A stretch of 64,000 bases of DNA from Cohnella mopanensis (lineage in GTDB: Bacteria; Bacillota; Bacilli; Paenibacillales; Paenibacillaceae): assembly GCF_022352055.1 (NCBI RefSeq), contig NZ_JAKRWM010000010.1, positions 1-64,000 on the forward strand, read 5' to 3'. Position numbers and translations under genes: made by a program. Shown piece after piece: positions 7,093-16,268 of this stretch; position 1 is the stretch's first letter, and every line of letters begins with the position of its first letter. The notes below the pieces were generated by a model. It saw only the letters and a list, made by a program, of their open reading frames with translations. It searched no databases and was not told the origin of the DNA.

Positions 7093-8394
7093 TTATTTCA
7101 TTGCACTCTCAAGGTCGGAGACGAATTGTTCCGCGGTATACGAACCGCTGAGTAAAGCTTGCGACGCGTCTTCGATCGCGGCTTTGAATTTCGTGTTCGA
7201 TAATCCCCAAGCGAATGCCGTCGTGCTAGTGATGTTTGGAAGATCTTTAGCGAGCTGCTCCATCATCGGATCGAAAGCTTTAACGACCGGTTTATCGACT
7301 TTGGTCGAAACGATTGGACTGCCCTTCTGCGTATATTTGAATTCCGCGTATTTCAAAGCCATGAAGCTTGCGACTTTTGTTGCCAGTTCTTTGTCTTTCG
7401 TGTTGGCCGATACGGCGTATCCGCCTGGATTACCGCCGCCGCTGAATGCCATTTTACCGCTTTCGTAAGTGGCTGCATCCGTTGCTGGATAGTACATATA
7501 ACCAACTTTATCTCCAAGTGCCTTAGTCGAAGCTTCGATCTCCCATTGGCCGTTGACGAACATCGCCGCTTTGCCTTCATGGAATAGGGCTGCAGCTTGA
7601 TCATAGTTCAAGTTGGTTACACCCTTAGGAAGCATTCCGGCTTTAACAAGGTCGATAATGTCTTGCGCTGCTTTCACGTAAGCCTCGTCGGAAGGTTTCG
7701 CTTCGCCTTTGTCTAAGGCGCTGATACCCGCAGGATTATATCGTGTCGCGAACATATCGTAAAATGCGACGTCCGGCCATTTTTCTTTCGCGAATATGGA
7801 AAGAGGAGTAATACCTTTCGCTTTGAACGTTTCGATCGCAGCTTTCATCTCTTCGAATGTTGTCGGCACTTTTACGCCGTTTTGCTCGAAAAGCTCTTTA
7901 TTGTAGTACAACAGGATCATTTCGTTACCCGCGTACGGGAATGCATATACATGGTTATCGTCTGTGTAAAGCGTATTCAAGGCGCTTGGCTGCATTTTAT
8001 CCTTGAATCCGAGCTTATCTACGTACTCGTCCAACTCCAGAATATTGTTGGATTGACGGAAGACGTTAATCTGGTCCAGAGCTGTATTGAAAACATCGGG
8101 CAAATTTCCAGTCGCAGCATAAGTTTTGAGCTTCTGGCCATCGTCCTGCGCTTGGATCTCGAGATCCAATTGTACGTTCGGCATCTCCTTGGCCAACTCG
8201 GCAACTGCGTAATCGTAATAACCTTTAGTATCCTCGTCGGAATATTGAGCGTAAATCCGCAATTTCGTTTTACCTTCTTGGGCATTGCTCGAGGAGCTTT
8301 CCGCTTCATTGCCCTTATTGGAACCGCATGCCGCGAGCGCCATTGTCAAGGAAAGAACCAAACCTAGCGATAGCGCTTTTTTCATCTTCTTCAT
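7093..8394 (-). CDS. Extracellular sugar-binding lipoprotein
   Basis: The 433-residue product starts with a lipoprotein signal and the lipobox LAACGS, so it is anchored outside the membrane. The rest is a family 1 solute-binding fold: LRIYAQYSDEDT, an aromatic-rich middle (PYAGNEMILLYYNKELFEQN) and the MFVNGQWEIEA strand typical of oligosaccharide-binding proteins. It captures the sugar for the two permeases encoded downstream. The YesN/YesM regulators lie immediately upstream on the same strand, 120 bp away. The ligand is not readable; pectin- or xylan-derived oligosaccharides are common for this architecture. Confidence 0.93.
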   Translation of the reverse strand: MKKMKKALSLGLVLSLTMALAACGSNKGNEAESSSSNAQEGKTKLRIYAQYSDEDTKGYYDYAVAELAKEMPNVQLDLEIQAQDDGQKLKTYAATGNLPDVFNTALDQINVFRQSNNILELDEYVDKLGFKDKMQPSALNTLYTDDNHVYAFPYAGNEMILLYYNKELFEQNGVKVPTTFEEMKAAIETFKAKGITPLSIFAKEKWPDVAFYDMFATRYNPAGISALDKGEAKPSDEAYVKAAQDIIDLVKAGMLPKGVTNLNYDQAAALFHEGKAAMFVNGQWEIEASTKALGDKVGYMYYPATDAATYESGKMAFSGGGNPGGYAVSANTKDKELATKVASFMALKYAEFKYTQKGSPIVSTKVDKPVVKAFDPMMEQLAKDLPNITSTTAFAWGLSNTKFKAAIEDASQALLSGSYTAEQFVSDLESAMK

Positions 8395-8513
8395 CTGTTA
8401 AACCCCCCGAAAAATTGTTTAAGCTAGTATTGCTAGTCATCTCTCACTGGAGACATGTTTAGTATATCGGGGCCGCTGCATGATCTAAATGGACTAACCG
8501 CACAACAATTGGA

Positions 8514-10106
8514 CTATCCGCGCATATTCTCGTAGTCTCTTGGCGAAGTTCCGTAATATTTCTTGAAGGCGCGACTGAAATATGCCGGATCTTGAAATCC
8601 GACCCGCTCCGCGATGTCCGAAAGCTTATACTGACCTTCCAGAAGCAAAGAGCGCGCTTCCTGCATCCGCTTTTGCGTAATGTAGTCCGTAACGGTCATT
8701 CCGTGAATTTTCTTGAATACTCCCCTTAAATAACTAGGGTTAATGTATACCTGCTGCGCGAGGACTTCCACCTTCAATTCCGAATCCATATACTGCTTGT
8801 CGATCAATTGTTTGGCCGTTTCGGCGATTTTACCCGATTTGGTCTGTTTATGGTGCTTCATGTACTCGATTGCTCGTAAATACATATCAATAATCCAGCG
8901 CTGCACTCCGTCGATGGAATGTTGTTGCATAATATCGCTATAGGGGTAAAATTCTTCTCCGAAGCAATCCTCGATCGGATGACCATTCTCTGAAACGCAG
9001 GATAGACAAATCGATACTAGTCCCATGCATATCGTATACACGTAATCGATAGATAGCCGATCTTCGCGAATCCCTTCGAATATCGTGTTGATTTTTTTGT
9101 TCACGCCATCGGAATCGCCCATTCGAAGGAAAATAAGCAACTCTTCGTTCATTTGGGAAGGGATAAATCCGCTGGCGAATCCTCTTACGCCTTCCACGCT
9201 ATCGTCATATACGATCACCCGATCGCTGCCTATAACAAACTTATACCTTAATGCGTGAAGAGCTTCTAAATAGGAGGCGCGTATGCCGGAATAGCTCGTA
9301 TGCAAAGTCCCTAAGCCGATCGTAATCGCGAATTTCAAATATTTCTTTATCAGAATACAAAGTTGTTCGAATCCTTCCTTAACCCTCGCAGACCCATTGT
9401 CCGATTCCTCGGGCTCATAAATGCATATGATGCGGCCTTCAGGACCGTTGAATACGATGAAATTCCCGTTCAAATGAATCGTGTCGGACAAAATATTGGC
9501 GACGGCGAATTTCCATAGCTCCCTGTCGCTTACGTTTCTCCACTTCGCATCCATGTGATCGATTTCTATGCAGGCGACTTGAAAGCAGCTTGAACCATTA
9601 GAAAAACCGAATTCCTCTAATCGATTTCGAATATCTTCGATCTTGAGATACTCGCTTTCAATCAAACTATTATAAAAACTTTCCTTAAGCATGATTTCAT
9701 TAGCTTTGAGCGTTAATTGCCTGTCTTTCGTTTCTTGAATCTCGGATTGCAGTTTCAGCAGCGTAAGCAATAATTCTTCCTTAGTAAAAGGTTTAAGCAA
9801 ATAGTCTTCCACTCCAAGCTTGATGGCCCGTCTTGCGTACTCGAATTCATTGTGACCGGTGACGATGATGATTCCGATATCAGGGCTCATCTCTTTTAAC
9901 TTCTCCGATAGCTCAAGCCCATCCATAAAGGGCATATTAATATCCACCAAAGCAATGTCCGGCCGAATCTGCTCCGCCATCTGAAGCGCTTCGACTCCAT
10001 TACGCGCTTCACCGTTTATTAAGAACCCGTATTCTTCCCACGGCAGCAAGATTTTTAAGAAATCGCGAAAAATAGCCTCGTCATCCACGATCATCACTCT
10101 AATCAT
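8514..10106 (-). CDS. YesN-type response regulator with AraC DNA-binding domain
   Basis: The 530-residue protein has a receiver domain at residues 1-120 with Asp8/Asp9, phospho-acceptor Asp55 (ALVDINMPFMDG) and a lysine in YLLKPF. A middle region of about 270 residues follows, and residues 430-528 hold a two-helix-turn-helix AraC domain (PSYLRGVFKKIHGMTVTDYI and PAYFSRAFKKYYGTSPRDY). It is phosphorylated by the kinase encoded just upstream, whose gene it overlaps by 8 bp, and should activate the sugar importer operon next to it. Its ATG has a GGAGGG site within the kinase coding end. Confidence 0.93.
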   Translation of the reverse strand: MIRVMIVDDEAIFRDFLKILLPWEEYGFLINGEARNGVEALQMAEQIRPDIALVDINMPFMDGLELSEKLKEMSPDIGIIIVTGHNEFEYARRAIKLGVEDYLLKPFTKEELLLTLLKLQSEIQETKDRQLTLKANEIMLKESFYNSLIESEYLKIEDIRNRLEEFGFSNGSSCFQVACIEIDHMDAKWRNVSDRELWKFAVANILSDTIHLNGNFIVFNGPEGRIICIYEPEESDNGSARVKEGFEQLCILIKKYLKFAITIGLGTLHTSYSGIRASYLEALHALRYKFVIGSDRVIVYDDSVEGVRGFASGFIPSQMNEELLIFLRMGDSDGVNKKINTIFEGIREDRLSIDYVYTICMGLVSICLSCVSENGHPIEDCFGEEFYPYSDIMQQHSIDGVQRWIIDMYLRAIEYMKHHKQTKSGKIAETAKQLIDKQYMDSELKVEVLAQQVYINPSYLRGVFKKIHGMTVTDYITQKRMQEARSLLLEGQYKLSDIAERVGFQDPAYFSRAFKKYYGTSPRDYENMRG

Positions 10107-11925
10107 TGTTTAGCCCTCCAAATGTCCCACTTGATGGCAACGTTATCGTCACGGACGTCCCTTTGTCCAATTCGCTCTCAATGGTCAGACCGTACTGCTC
10201 TCCGAATGAAAGGCGAATACGCTCATTAACGTTACGCAAGCCAAATGACATCTCATGTTTCATCGTATGGTTTGAATCCGTTCCTTCGGTTCGCGACCGA
10301 AGAAGCATCCGAATTTTCTCGGGCGACATTCCGACCCCGTTGTCCGTTACTTTGATGTAAATAAAGCCCTTCTCTAGATAACCCCGCACATGGAGATGGC
10401 CCTTACCCTGCCTAAGCTTCAATCCATGATAAATCGCGTTTTCGATCAACGGTTGAACCGTTAATTTGAGAATCGAATGGGGGAGAATCTCTTGGTCCAC
10501 ATCGATCGCATACGTGAACACATCCGAATAACGAATATGCTGAATGGCTAGGTAATCCTTTAAGATGCGCACCTCTTGTTCGATCGAGATGAGTTCTCTC
10601 CCTTGATTCAAGGTCAATCGATAGAAGTCGGCCAAAGCTTTGGTCGTCCTCTGCACGTCTTTAATTCTTCCCATTTCGGACAGCGCATAGATCACGTCCA
10701 GCGTATTGTAGAGGAAATGCGGCTTGATTTGCGATTGGAAAAGCGCAAGTTCATATTCCCTCTTCTGCTTCTGTTCGAACTTGATATTCGCCAGCAGACT
10801 CTTAATCCGCTTTGTCATCTCGTTGAATCCAGCCGCAAACAGACCGAGTTCGTCCTTGGACTCGATCATTAACCGTCCGTCCAGATCGCCTTCTTGGAAC
10901 CCCTTCATGCTCTTGGCAAGCCTTACGATCGGATTAGCGATCCAATTCGAGAGATAAGTTACGCCGATCACGGCAAATAAAACGCATAACCCCGCTATCA
11001 ACAGCAATGTGACTTTGATCTGCTTCAGATCCGTCGTGAGCGCTTTAAGCGGAGTAACGCTAACTAACTTCCAGCCTAGCTTCTGGAAACTTCGGATCGT
11101 GAGCAGCGTTTGTTCCTGATGAATATCTCTTATATCCGTAGCTTGCGCATGGCTATTCACCCATGAAAGCAAATCGGAATCTCCGATGGGAAGCAGAAGT
11201 TCATCTTGTTTGCTTGACGAAACCACGTTCCCGGAAGCATCTACGATGGAATACTGCGCGGACGGTTCGGCGTTCATCGTTTGCAGTACGGCCGATACTT
11301 CGCTTTCTTGCAGGTTCAGAAGTAAAATGCCTAACGTTTTTCCCGAGTTGATGTCGACGATTTTCTTCCCTACGGTCAATACGGGGGTTTGTACGTCGGT
11401 TACCCAATAATCCCGGTATTGCATAGGTAACCAGACATTGATTCCGTTCGTTGCCTCGATCGAATCCAACATCTCGTTGCGAATGTTCTGAGGTAAATTT
11501 TGCTCAATCTTCGGATTGGACCCGTAAATCCTCTCTTTCGTGTCTATGAACACGATCGACTCCACGTCGGGAAAGACAAGCCGAGACAGGCTAAGTTGCG
11601 TCGTAATCGCCGTATAACGAGACAAATTAAATTCGTTAGAATTATCCGGATAACTGGCGATTACCCGATTTAGATTTAATGAGAGCATATTCGCGTTGTT
11701 CTCCACGTTAGACAGCATGCCGTTCAGACGACTGATGATCAACGCCGAATTATCCGCGAATCCTTTCGCAGTCTTGTTGACGACGACCTTGGAATATACC
11801 GCGTTCCCCGTATAGCCTAATACGAGAAAAGGAATGAGAAGCAAAGGAAGATAGACGATTAAAATCTTGGTCCGTATTCTGCGATCCCTGAACCAACCGC
11901 CTAATGGTTTGTTACGGATAGTCAT
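10099..11925 (-). CDS. YesM-type sensor histidine kinase
   Basis: The start is taken at the ATG two codons inside the longest frame, because the earlier TTG lies too close to the GAGGAG site; this gives 608 residues. One membrane segment near residue 20 and another near 300 frame an extracellular Cache-like sensor of about 250 residues. A HAMP linker, the HisKA_7TM-type phosphorylation motif (QIKPHFLYNTLD) and an HATPase domain with N-box (IENAIYHGLK), DNGVGMS and FGLRNVNERI follow. It senses an extracellular cue, probably linked to the sugar carried by the neighbouring importer, and phosphorylates the co-encoded regulator. Confidence 0.93.
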   Translation of the reverse strand: MTIRNKPLGGWFRDRRIRTKILIVYLPLLLIPFLVLGYTGNAVYSKVVVNKTAKGFADNSALIISRLNGMLSNVENNANMLSLNLNRVIASYPDNSNEFNLSRYTAITTQLSLSRLVFPDVESIVFIDTKERIYGSNPKIEQNLPQNIRNEMLDSIEATNGINVWLPMQYRDYWVTDVQTPVLTVGKKIVDINSGKTLGILLLNLQESEVSAVLQTMNAEPSAQYSIVDASGNVVSSSKQDELLLPIGDSDLLSWVNSHAQATDIRDIHQEQTLLTIRSFQKLGWKLVSVTPLKALTTDLKQIKVTLLLIAGLCVLFAVIGVTYLSNWIANPIVRLAKSMKGFQEGDLDGRLMIESKDELGLFAAGFNEMTKRIKSLLANIKFEQKQKREYELALFQSQIKPHFLYNTLDVIYALSEMGRIKDVQRTTKALADFYRLTLNQGRELISIEQEVRILKDYLAIQHIRYSDVFTYAIDVDQEILPHSILKLTVQPLIENAIYHGLKLRQGKGHLHVRGYLEKGFIYIKVTDNGVGMSPEKIRMLLRSRTEGTDSNHTMKHEMSFGLRNVNERIRLSFGEQYGLTIESELDKGTSVTITLPSSGTFGGLNND

Positions 11926-12087
11926 GTTCAATCTTCTCCTCTGTGCTGGATCGAATAATAATGATAGCTTTGAAGATAGAAGTCAAGCAGAGTGTTAGCG
12001 GAGCCAGTACTGATAAATATTTCCTTGGTATTCGACGGTAATCAATGTAAACTTGATCTCATTACTATACCAAGGAGAAGAACTCCC

Positions 12088-13116
12088 ATGCGTAAAATCA
12101 GCCTAGTCCTACTAACGATCACAACGCTTCTGCTTAGCACCAACGTCACCACGGCTCACCCAGGACGCACGGATTCTAATGGAGGTCATACATGCCGCAC
12201 GAACTGCGCGAAGTGGGGACTCAAGGACGGCGAGTATCACTATCACAATGGCAACAACTCGACAACGACGACGCCCTCTACTCCGACTCCAACTACTGAA
12301 CCCGCCAAACCTACCGGAAAATCGGAGCTCACGGCAGACAAAATCAAACCGCCCGTCAAAGGAAAGCTATCGGTCTATTACTTGAACGTCGGCCAAGGCG
12401 ACGCCACTTACATCAAGACTGCGGCCGGAGACGATATTCTAATCGATGGCGGTAAGAATGAGGCTGGCGCCATTGTTGTGAATTACCTCAAGCAACTAGG
12501 CGTGGACGATATTGAAGTCATGATCTCGACCCATCCGGACGAGGACCATGTCGGCGGCCTTGATGTCGTGTTGGACAATTACAAAGTTAAAGCGGTCTAC
12601 GCCCCTAAAGTATCACACACGACGGAAACGTTCAAAGATTTCCTGCTCGCGGTCAAAAAACAAGGGCTAACGATCAAAGAAGCCAAAGCCGGGGTCACTA
12701 TACCTCTGAAAGGCGTAACAGCATCGTTCGTTGGACCGGTCAAGCAATATGGCGACGATTTGAATAACTGGAGCGCAGTGCTTCGACTGTCTTACGGATC
12801 CAACTCCTTCCTGTTCACCGGAGATGCCGAGAAAAAATCCGAGAACGACATGATCGCGGCGAAACAATCTCTACAGGCAGACGTCTTGAAAGTCGGGCAT
12901 CACGGGTCGGTTTCTTCAACGAATTCCGCGTTTCTGAAAGCTGTCTCACCTAAGTATGCGATTATAAGCGTAGGCAAAAATAGTTATGGACATCCCGCCG
13001 CAACGATTCTAAATCGACTTAAATCCGCCAAGGTCACGGCATATAGAACGGATCTAAATGGGACTGTCACCGCTGTAAGCGACGGCAAAAAAATACTATT
13101 CCTAAAGGTGAAATGA
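12088..13116 (+). CDS. Secreted YHYH / metallo-beta-lactamase-fold protein (ComEC C-terminal-like)
   Basis: The ATG with AAGGAGAAG upstream gives 342 residues; a longer frame lacks a ribosome site. After a signal peptide comes a small cysteine module (SNGGHTCRTNC) ending in GEYHYHNG, as found in secreted Excalibur/YHYH-type proteins, then a threonine/proline linker. From residue about 95 it is a metallo-beta-lactamase domain: LNVGQGDATYI, the metal motif THPDEDHVGG, FTGDAE and KVGHHGS. This matches the nuclease-like domain of ComEC/Rec2 and its secreted relatives, which act on extracellular DNA or related phosphodiesters; activity is inferred. It overlaps the DUF3006 gene by 4 bp. Confidence 0.85.
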   Translation: MRKISLVLLTITTLLLSTNVTTAHPGRTDSNGGHTCRTNCAKWGLKDGEYHYHNGNNSTTTTPSTPTPTTEPAKPTGKSELTADKIKPPVKGKLSVYYLNVGQGDATYIKTAAGDDILIDGGKNEAGAIVVNYLKQLGVDDIEVMISTHPDEDHVGGLDVVLDNYKVKAVYAPKVSHTTETFKDFLLAVKKQGLTIKEAKAGVTIPLKGVTASFVGPVKQYGDDLNNWSAVLRLSYGSNSFLFTGDAEKKSENDMIAAKQSLQADVLKVGHHGSVSSTNSAFLKAVSPKYAIISVGKNSYGHPAATILNRLKSAKVTAYRTDLNGTVTAVSDGKKILFLKVK

Positions 13117-13328
13117 TGGAACGAGGAATTGTCGACCGGTTTGAAAAAGAGATCGTAGTCATTGAGATTGGCGGAAAGACTAGGGACTTCCCTAAAGCTG
13201 TGCTTCCAAGGAACGTGAAGATAGGCGATTCAGTAATTCTGGAAAATGGGGAAATTCGAATTGATGCCATCGAAACCTCAAAGCGTAAAAAAGAGATCGA
13301 GAGTCTTATGGACGAACTGTTCGAATAA
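13113..13328 (+). CDS. DUF3006 protein
   Basis: The 71-residue product begins GIVDRFEKEIVVIEIGGKTR, the typical DUF3006 opening, with a small all-beta core and a charged helical tail. The start overlaps the stop of the metallo-beta-lactamase gene, so the two are translationally coupled. DUF3006 genes are often seen beside ComEC-like metallo-beta-lactamase genes; a partner or modulator role is inference. It has no export signal, unlike its neighbour. Confidence 0.8.
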   Translation: MMERGIVDRFEKEIVVIEIGGKTRDFPKAVLPRNVKIGDSVILENGEIRIDAIETSKRKKEIESLMDELFE

Positions 13329-13420
13329 ACCTTTTAAATCCAGCGCAACCTTTTCCGAATGAGCAGCGTCTAAGGGGTACCAATTGGGAAATGATGCTTA
13401 AAAATGCTGGAGGGAACAAT

Positions 13421-14299
13421 ATGATCCGTCAAATAAAGAAGCCTTTGTTGTTGCTGTTATTCATTGCGATATTTAGTACAATCGTTAGCGGTTCCGTTAT
13501 TGCCAAAAATAAAACCGTTACAATCAAGGACCACTCTAAAAACAGTATGAATACAGCTACCGCCGTATCCTTGATCGTGAATGGACTGAAGCTGAACATC
13601 GATAACCTTCGTTTTATTAAAGAACCTAAAGCAAGCGATTATTATACGAAGGTGAACGACAATGCCCCCTATGCCGGAGACTTCATCATTGCGCAATTTA
13701 ACGGGCTCGGGCTTTCGAAAGACGTTAACCCTAAATCCAAAGTGACGCGTGAACAATTTGCCAAATGGCTGTTCGGAGCATTGAGTCATAAGGGCGAATA
13801 TGCTTGGGTCGACATTTATCAAAGTTTTGCCGATGAGAATCAAGTCACTAACGGTTACATGGAAAGCATACAGAAACTTCTCCTTGCCAAAGTCGTCACC
13901 CTGGACGGTAAACAGAAGTTTTACCCTTCTAGACTCATTACTTACGCCGAAGCGAACGCGATGATCAAACGAACGGTTAAGTACATTAAGGATGCGCCGC
14001 CAGTAGTATCTCCGAGCGACTCCGTTCTAAGCAACGCCAAGATTTCCATCGAACAAGAAACGGACGCCGTTAAGCGCGTGACGCTTACCGTATCGGCTCC
14101 TCATCCCGGATACGGGCTTGAGATTACGAGTATTGAGTTCGTAAAAGGCGAAGCTAAGATCCGCTACAGGGCCGTACAACCCGATCCGGATAAAATGTAC
14201 ATTCAAATGATCACGGAATTAAAAGCCGTCACCTATATCCCTTCTAACTACAAAGCGGTTCTAGGGGACGTTCAACCTACGGCTCCTTTTCCAGGCTAA
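13421..14299 (+). CDS. Exported protein with SLH-like region and PrcB-like C-terminus
   Basis: The ATG with GGAGGG upstream gives 292 residues with an N-terminal signal peptide. Residues about 80-190 resemble S-layer-homology repeats (KVTREQFAKWLF and FYPSRLITYAEANAMIKR), which bind secondary cell-wall polymers. Residues about 215-285 (HPGYGLEITSIEFVKGEAKI, then a QMITELKAVTYIP strand) match the PrcB C-terminal domain of protease-complex assembly proteins. It is thus likely wall-associated. The terminator after it is shared with the convergent ung gene. Confidence 0.65.
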   Translation: MIRQIKKPLLLLLFIAIFSTIVSGSVIAKNKTVTIKDHSKNSMNTATAVSLIVNGLKLNIDNLRFIKEPKASDYYTKVNDNAPYAGDFIIAQFNGLGLSKDVNPKSKVTREQFAKWLFGALSHKGEYAWVDIYQSFADENQVTNGYMESIQKLLLAKVVTLDGKQKFYPSRLITYAEANAMIKRTVKYIKDAPPVVSPSDSVLSNAKISIEQETDAVKRVTLTVSAPHPGYGLEITSIEFVKGEAKIRYRAVQPDPDKMYIQMITELKAVTYIPSNYKAVLGDVQPTAPFPG

Positions 14300-14304
14300 G
14301 CATG

Positions 14305-14341
14305 AAAAAGGATGGATCTCGTCAAGAGATCCATCCTTTTT
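14305..14341. terminator. Bidirectional terminator between convergent genes
   Basis: AAAAAGGATGGATCTC pairs perfectly with its complement around GTCA, with A/T runs on both sides. The right arm also encodes the last codons of ung. Confidence 0.9.
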
Positions 14342-15056
14342 CTAATCCTATTAATAACGCAGCCTCGTCCAACTCCGGAATACGCCAATCTATTTCTTCC
14401 TGACCGTTCTCTCTGAGAAAAGCATTGCATCGCGAGAAGGGTTTGCTGCCCCAGAAGCCGCCATGCGCGGATAACGGGCTAGGATGCACCGAGTTTAACA
14501 CGAAATGCTTCGTACCATCGATATGCCGACCTTTCTCTTGTGCGTGTTTGCCCCACAGGACGAAAGCAACCGGAGTCTCCCTGTCGTTCAACAAACTAAT
14601 AATCTTATCCGTATATTTCTCCCACCCGAGCTTTCGATGGGAATTTGGCAAGCTCTCTTTTACCGTAAGGACACTGTTCAGAAGCAGTACTCCTTGCTTA
14701 GCCCAATGCTCTAGGAAGCCATGCTTAGGAATCGGACAACCGACATCATCTTGCAGTTCCTTATATATATTTCGTAGCGACGGAGGCAGCTTCACGCCTG
14801 GAAGTACGGAGAAGCTCAGTCCATGCGCTTGATTAGGCCCGTGGTACGGATCCTGGCCTAGAATGACGACTCTGACCTGCTCATAATCGGTTAATTCCAG
14901 CGCTCGGAAAATGTACTCGTTCGGAGGATACACCACATTTTCTCGATACTCCCCCCCTACTCTATCAAGCAGCTCGCAATAATACGGTTTATCGTGCTCT
15001 TCCTTTAACAGTGTTCCCCAATCATTATTCAATGCCGCTGTTATGTTCGTCCCCAT
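14322..15056 (-). CDS. ung: Uracil-DNA glycosylase
   Basis: The product removes uracil from DNA as the first step of base excision repair. The family 1 motifs are all present: the catalytic water-activating motif GQDPYHG, the GLSFSV strand, [10 protein letters not shown] with the uracil-binding asparagine, and the C-terminal [11 protein letters not shown] loop that flips out uracil. Length (244 residues) is normal. The ATG at 15056 is preferred over a GTG three codons upstream because the AGAGGTGGAG site then has proper spacing. It appears monocistronic. Confidence 0.96.
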   Translation of the reverse strand: MGTNITAALNNDWGTLLKEEHDKPYYCELLDRVGGEYRENVVYPPNEYIFRALELTDYEQVRVVILGQDPYHGPNQAHGLSFSVLPGVKLPPSLRNIYKELQDDVGCPIPKHGFLEHWAKQGVLLLNSVLTVKESLPNSHRKLGWEKYTDKIISLLNDRETPVAFVLWGKHAQEKGRHIDGTKHFVLNSVHPSPLSAHGGFWGSKPFSRCNAFLRENGQEEIDWRIPELDEAALLIGLEKGWIS

Positions 15057-15149
15057 ACTCTCCACCTCTAATTCTCATTATAAAGGATAGGAATGAAACA
15101 TGCTTAACGAAGGTGTCGAATAAGAGAAAAAAGATAGTGCTAGAACATC

Positions 15150-15178
15150 TTCCAATTATAACCAGTTAAAGGTATGAT
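15150..15178 (+). promoter_or_regulatory. Possible promoter of the small toxin transcript
   Basis: TTCCAA and TATGAT are separated by 17 bp and end 8 bp before the left arm of the long inverted repeat. The -35 box is poor. Confidence 0.35.
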
Positions 15179-15186
15179 CGACTTAC

Positions 15187-15383
15187 ATCTTGTAAAATGG
15201 CGGACAGCTCAATTCGAAAGGAGGCGGCTGTTTATGGATATCTTTCAAACTCTCTCAGTCATCTTCGCTTTTGGTGTGTTCCTCATTTCATTGTTAAATT
15301 ATATTGAAAAGAGGAAATAATCAGATTGGTTCATGTTGGCTGACGTGAATCCATACTGATAGAGAGCCGCCATTTACAAGATG
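15187..15383 (+). repeat. Long-range inverted repeat framing the small toxin gene
   Basis: The left arm ATCTTGTAAAATGGCGG and the right arm CCGCCATTTACAAGAT are complementary except for one extra A, and they lie about 165 bp apart around the toxin frame. In type I toxin mRNAs of Bacillus (the TxpA/BsrG group) the 5' and 3' ends pair in this way and reduce translation. A terminator follows the right arm. Confidence 0.6.
15234..15320 (+). CDS. Putative holin-like type I toxin peptide
   Basis: A 28-codon frame starts at an ATG with an unusually strong AAAGGAGG site. The peptide has a short lead, one hydrophobic helix (LSVIFAFGVFLISLLNYI) and a basic end (EKRK), the form of membrane-acting toxins annotated as putative holin-like toxin in Bacillota. 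The gene is enclosed by an inverted repeat that could pair the mRNA ends. An antisense RNA antitoxin would be expected over the 3' half, but I cannot point to its promoter with confidence. Too short for routine gene calling. Confidence 0.6.
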   Translation: MDIFQTLSVIFAFGVFLISLLNYIEKRK

Positions 15384-15385
15384 TC

Positions 15386-15415
15386 GAACCGGATCACGAT
15401 CGTGGTCCGGTTTTT
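15386..15415 (+). terminator. Terminator of the toxin transcript
   Basis: AACCGGATCACG pairs with CGTGGTCCGGTT around AT and is followed by TTT, directly after the right arm of the inverted repeat. Confidence 0.75.
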
Positions 15416-15431
15416 GCTATGGTTTAAGTTG

Positions 15432-15460
15432 TTGTCTATTGTAAAAATATCTCTTATAGT
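15432..15460 (+). promoter_or_regulatory. Sigma-A-type promoter of the secreted coiled-coil gene
   Basis: TTGTCT and TATAGT are separated by 17 bp, 30 bp before the start codon and just upstream of the AGGAGG site. Confidence 0.6.
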
Positions 15461-15489
15461 AATGAAATACAGCATAGGAGGTCAGCCAC

Positions 15490-16017
15490 ATGAAGAAAAT
15501 GATATTCTTAGTACTCGTACTAGCTCTAGCACTACCTTCTGCAGCATTGGCTGCGACAAGCACATCATATGTTGAAAAGCTTTACTTCGAGGACTATAAG
15601 TCGAAGGTTAAGGAAGTCAAAAGCGCTCAAAACAATCTAGCTAAAAACGTATGTCCGGAGGTAAACGTCTTAAATAAGGAAATAAAGACATTGTCCTCAA
15701 AGCTCAACGATCTTAAGAAACAGAAGGCAAGCAAGGCAGCCCAAGAGAAAGCCAAATCATCGCTAGATGCAAAGAAGAAAGCGTTAAACACGGCGAAAAA
15801 AGAATGTGCTGCTCAGGTGCAAGAATTTAAAGTCGCAAGTAATGCTACGCTAAAGGAAATCGCGACTCAAAAGGCGGCACTCATCCAATACATCAAAACC
15901 CACTTGGATGGTAAAGACAAGGTCAAGGAAAATGACTTCAATACTAAGGTCTACCTGGACTTAAACGAGATCAACAGATCATTCGAATACATATTGGAAA
16001 TGATGAACGCTCAATAA
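15490..16017 (+). CDS. Secreted coiled-coil protein of unknown function
   Basis: The 175-residue product has a clear signal peptide (residues 1-22, cut after ALA). The mature part is almost wholly helical and rich in lysine, alanine and glutamate with heptad character (LNKEIKTLSSKLNDLKKQKA), so an extended coiled coil is likely. Two cysteines (Cys54 and one near 105) could form a disulfide. No enzyme motif is visible. It has its own promoter, an AGGAGG site and a terminator. It lies just outside the tRNA-Leu island. Confidence 0.75.
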   Translation: MKKMIFLVLVLALALPSAALAATSTSYVEKLYFEDYKSKVKEVKSAQNNLAKNVCPEVNVLNKEIKTLSSKLNDLKKQKASKAAQEKAKSSLDAKKKALNTAKKECAAQVQEFKVASNATLKEIATQKAALIQYIKTHLDGKDKVKENDFNTKVYLDLNEINRSFEYILEMMNAQ

Positions 16018-16025
16018 AGGAACGA

Positions 16026-16056
16026 AATTGCCACCCCACCGGGTGGCAATTTTTAA
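16026..16056 (+). terminator. Rho-independent terminator
   Basis: AATTGCCACCC pairs with GGGTGGCAATT around CACC and is followed by T residues. Confidence 0.85.
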
Positions 16057-16064
16057 TCAGGGTT

Positions 16065-16175
16065 TCATGTTCTCGTTTTTGCTAGATCAAGCCACACCCG
16101 CGCGCTTCCGCGAACTATGTATAAGAATGCACTTGCCGGGAATCGATAATTCAGCAATTGTTCGTTCTGTGACAT
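16065..16175 (-). pseudogene. Fragment of an AraC-family regulator (N-terminal part)
   Basis: About 36 codons on the minus strand read NEQLLNYRFPASAFLYIVRG followed by SARVWLD, the style of the cupin-like sensing domain that opens Paenibacillus AraC-type regulators. The frame then stops and no DNA-binding domain follows. It lies just outside the left tRNA-derived repeat, so it may have been cut during an integration. The remaining bases up to the repeat hold only a small AAAAAAAGCCC hairpin. Confidence 0.35.
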
Positions 16176-16268
16176 CATTGTACATAAAAAAAAGCCCTGA
16201 TGCGGTAAATTACCACTCGGGACTCCCTGTGTACTATGTTTAGATATAACGAAACTGCATAAAACTAA

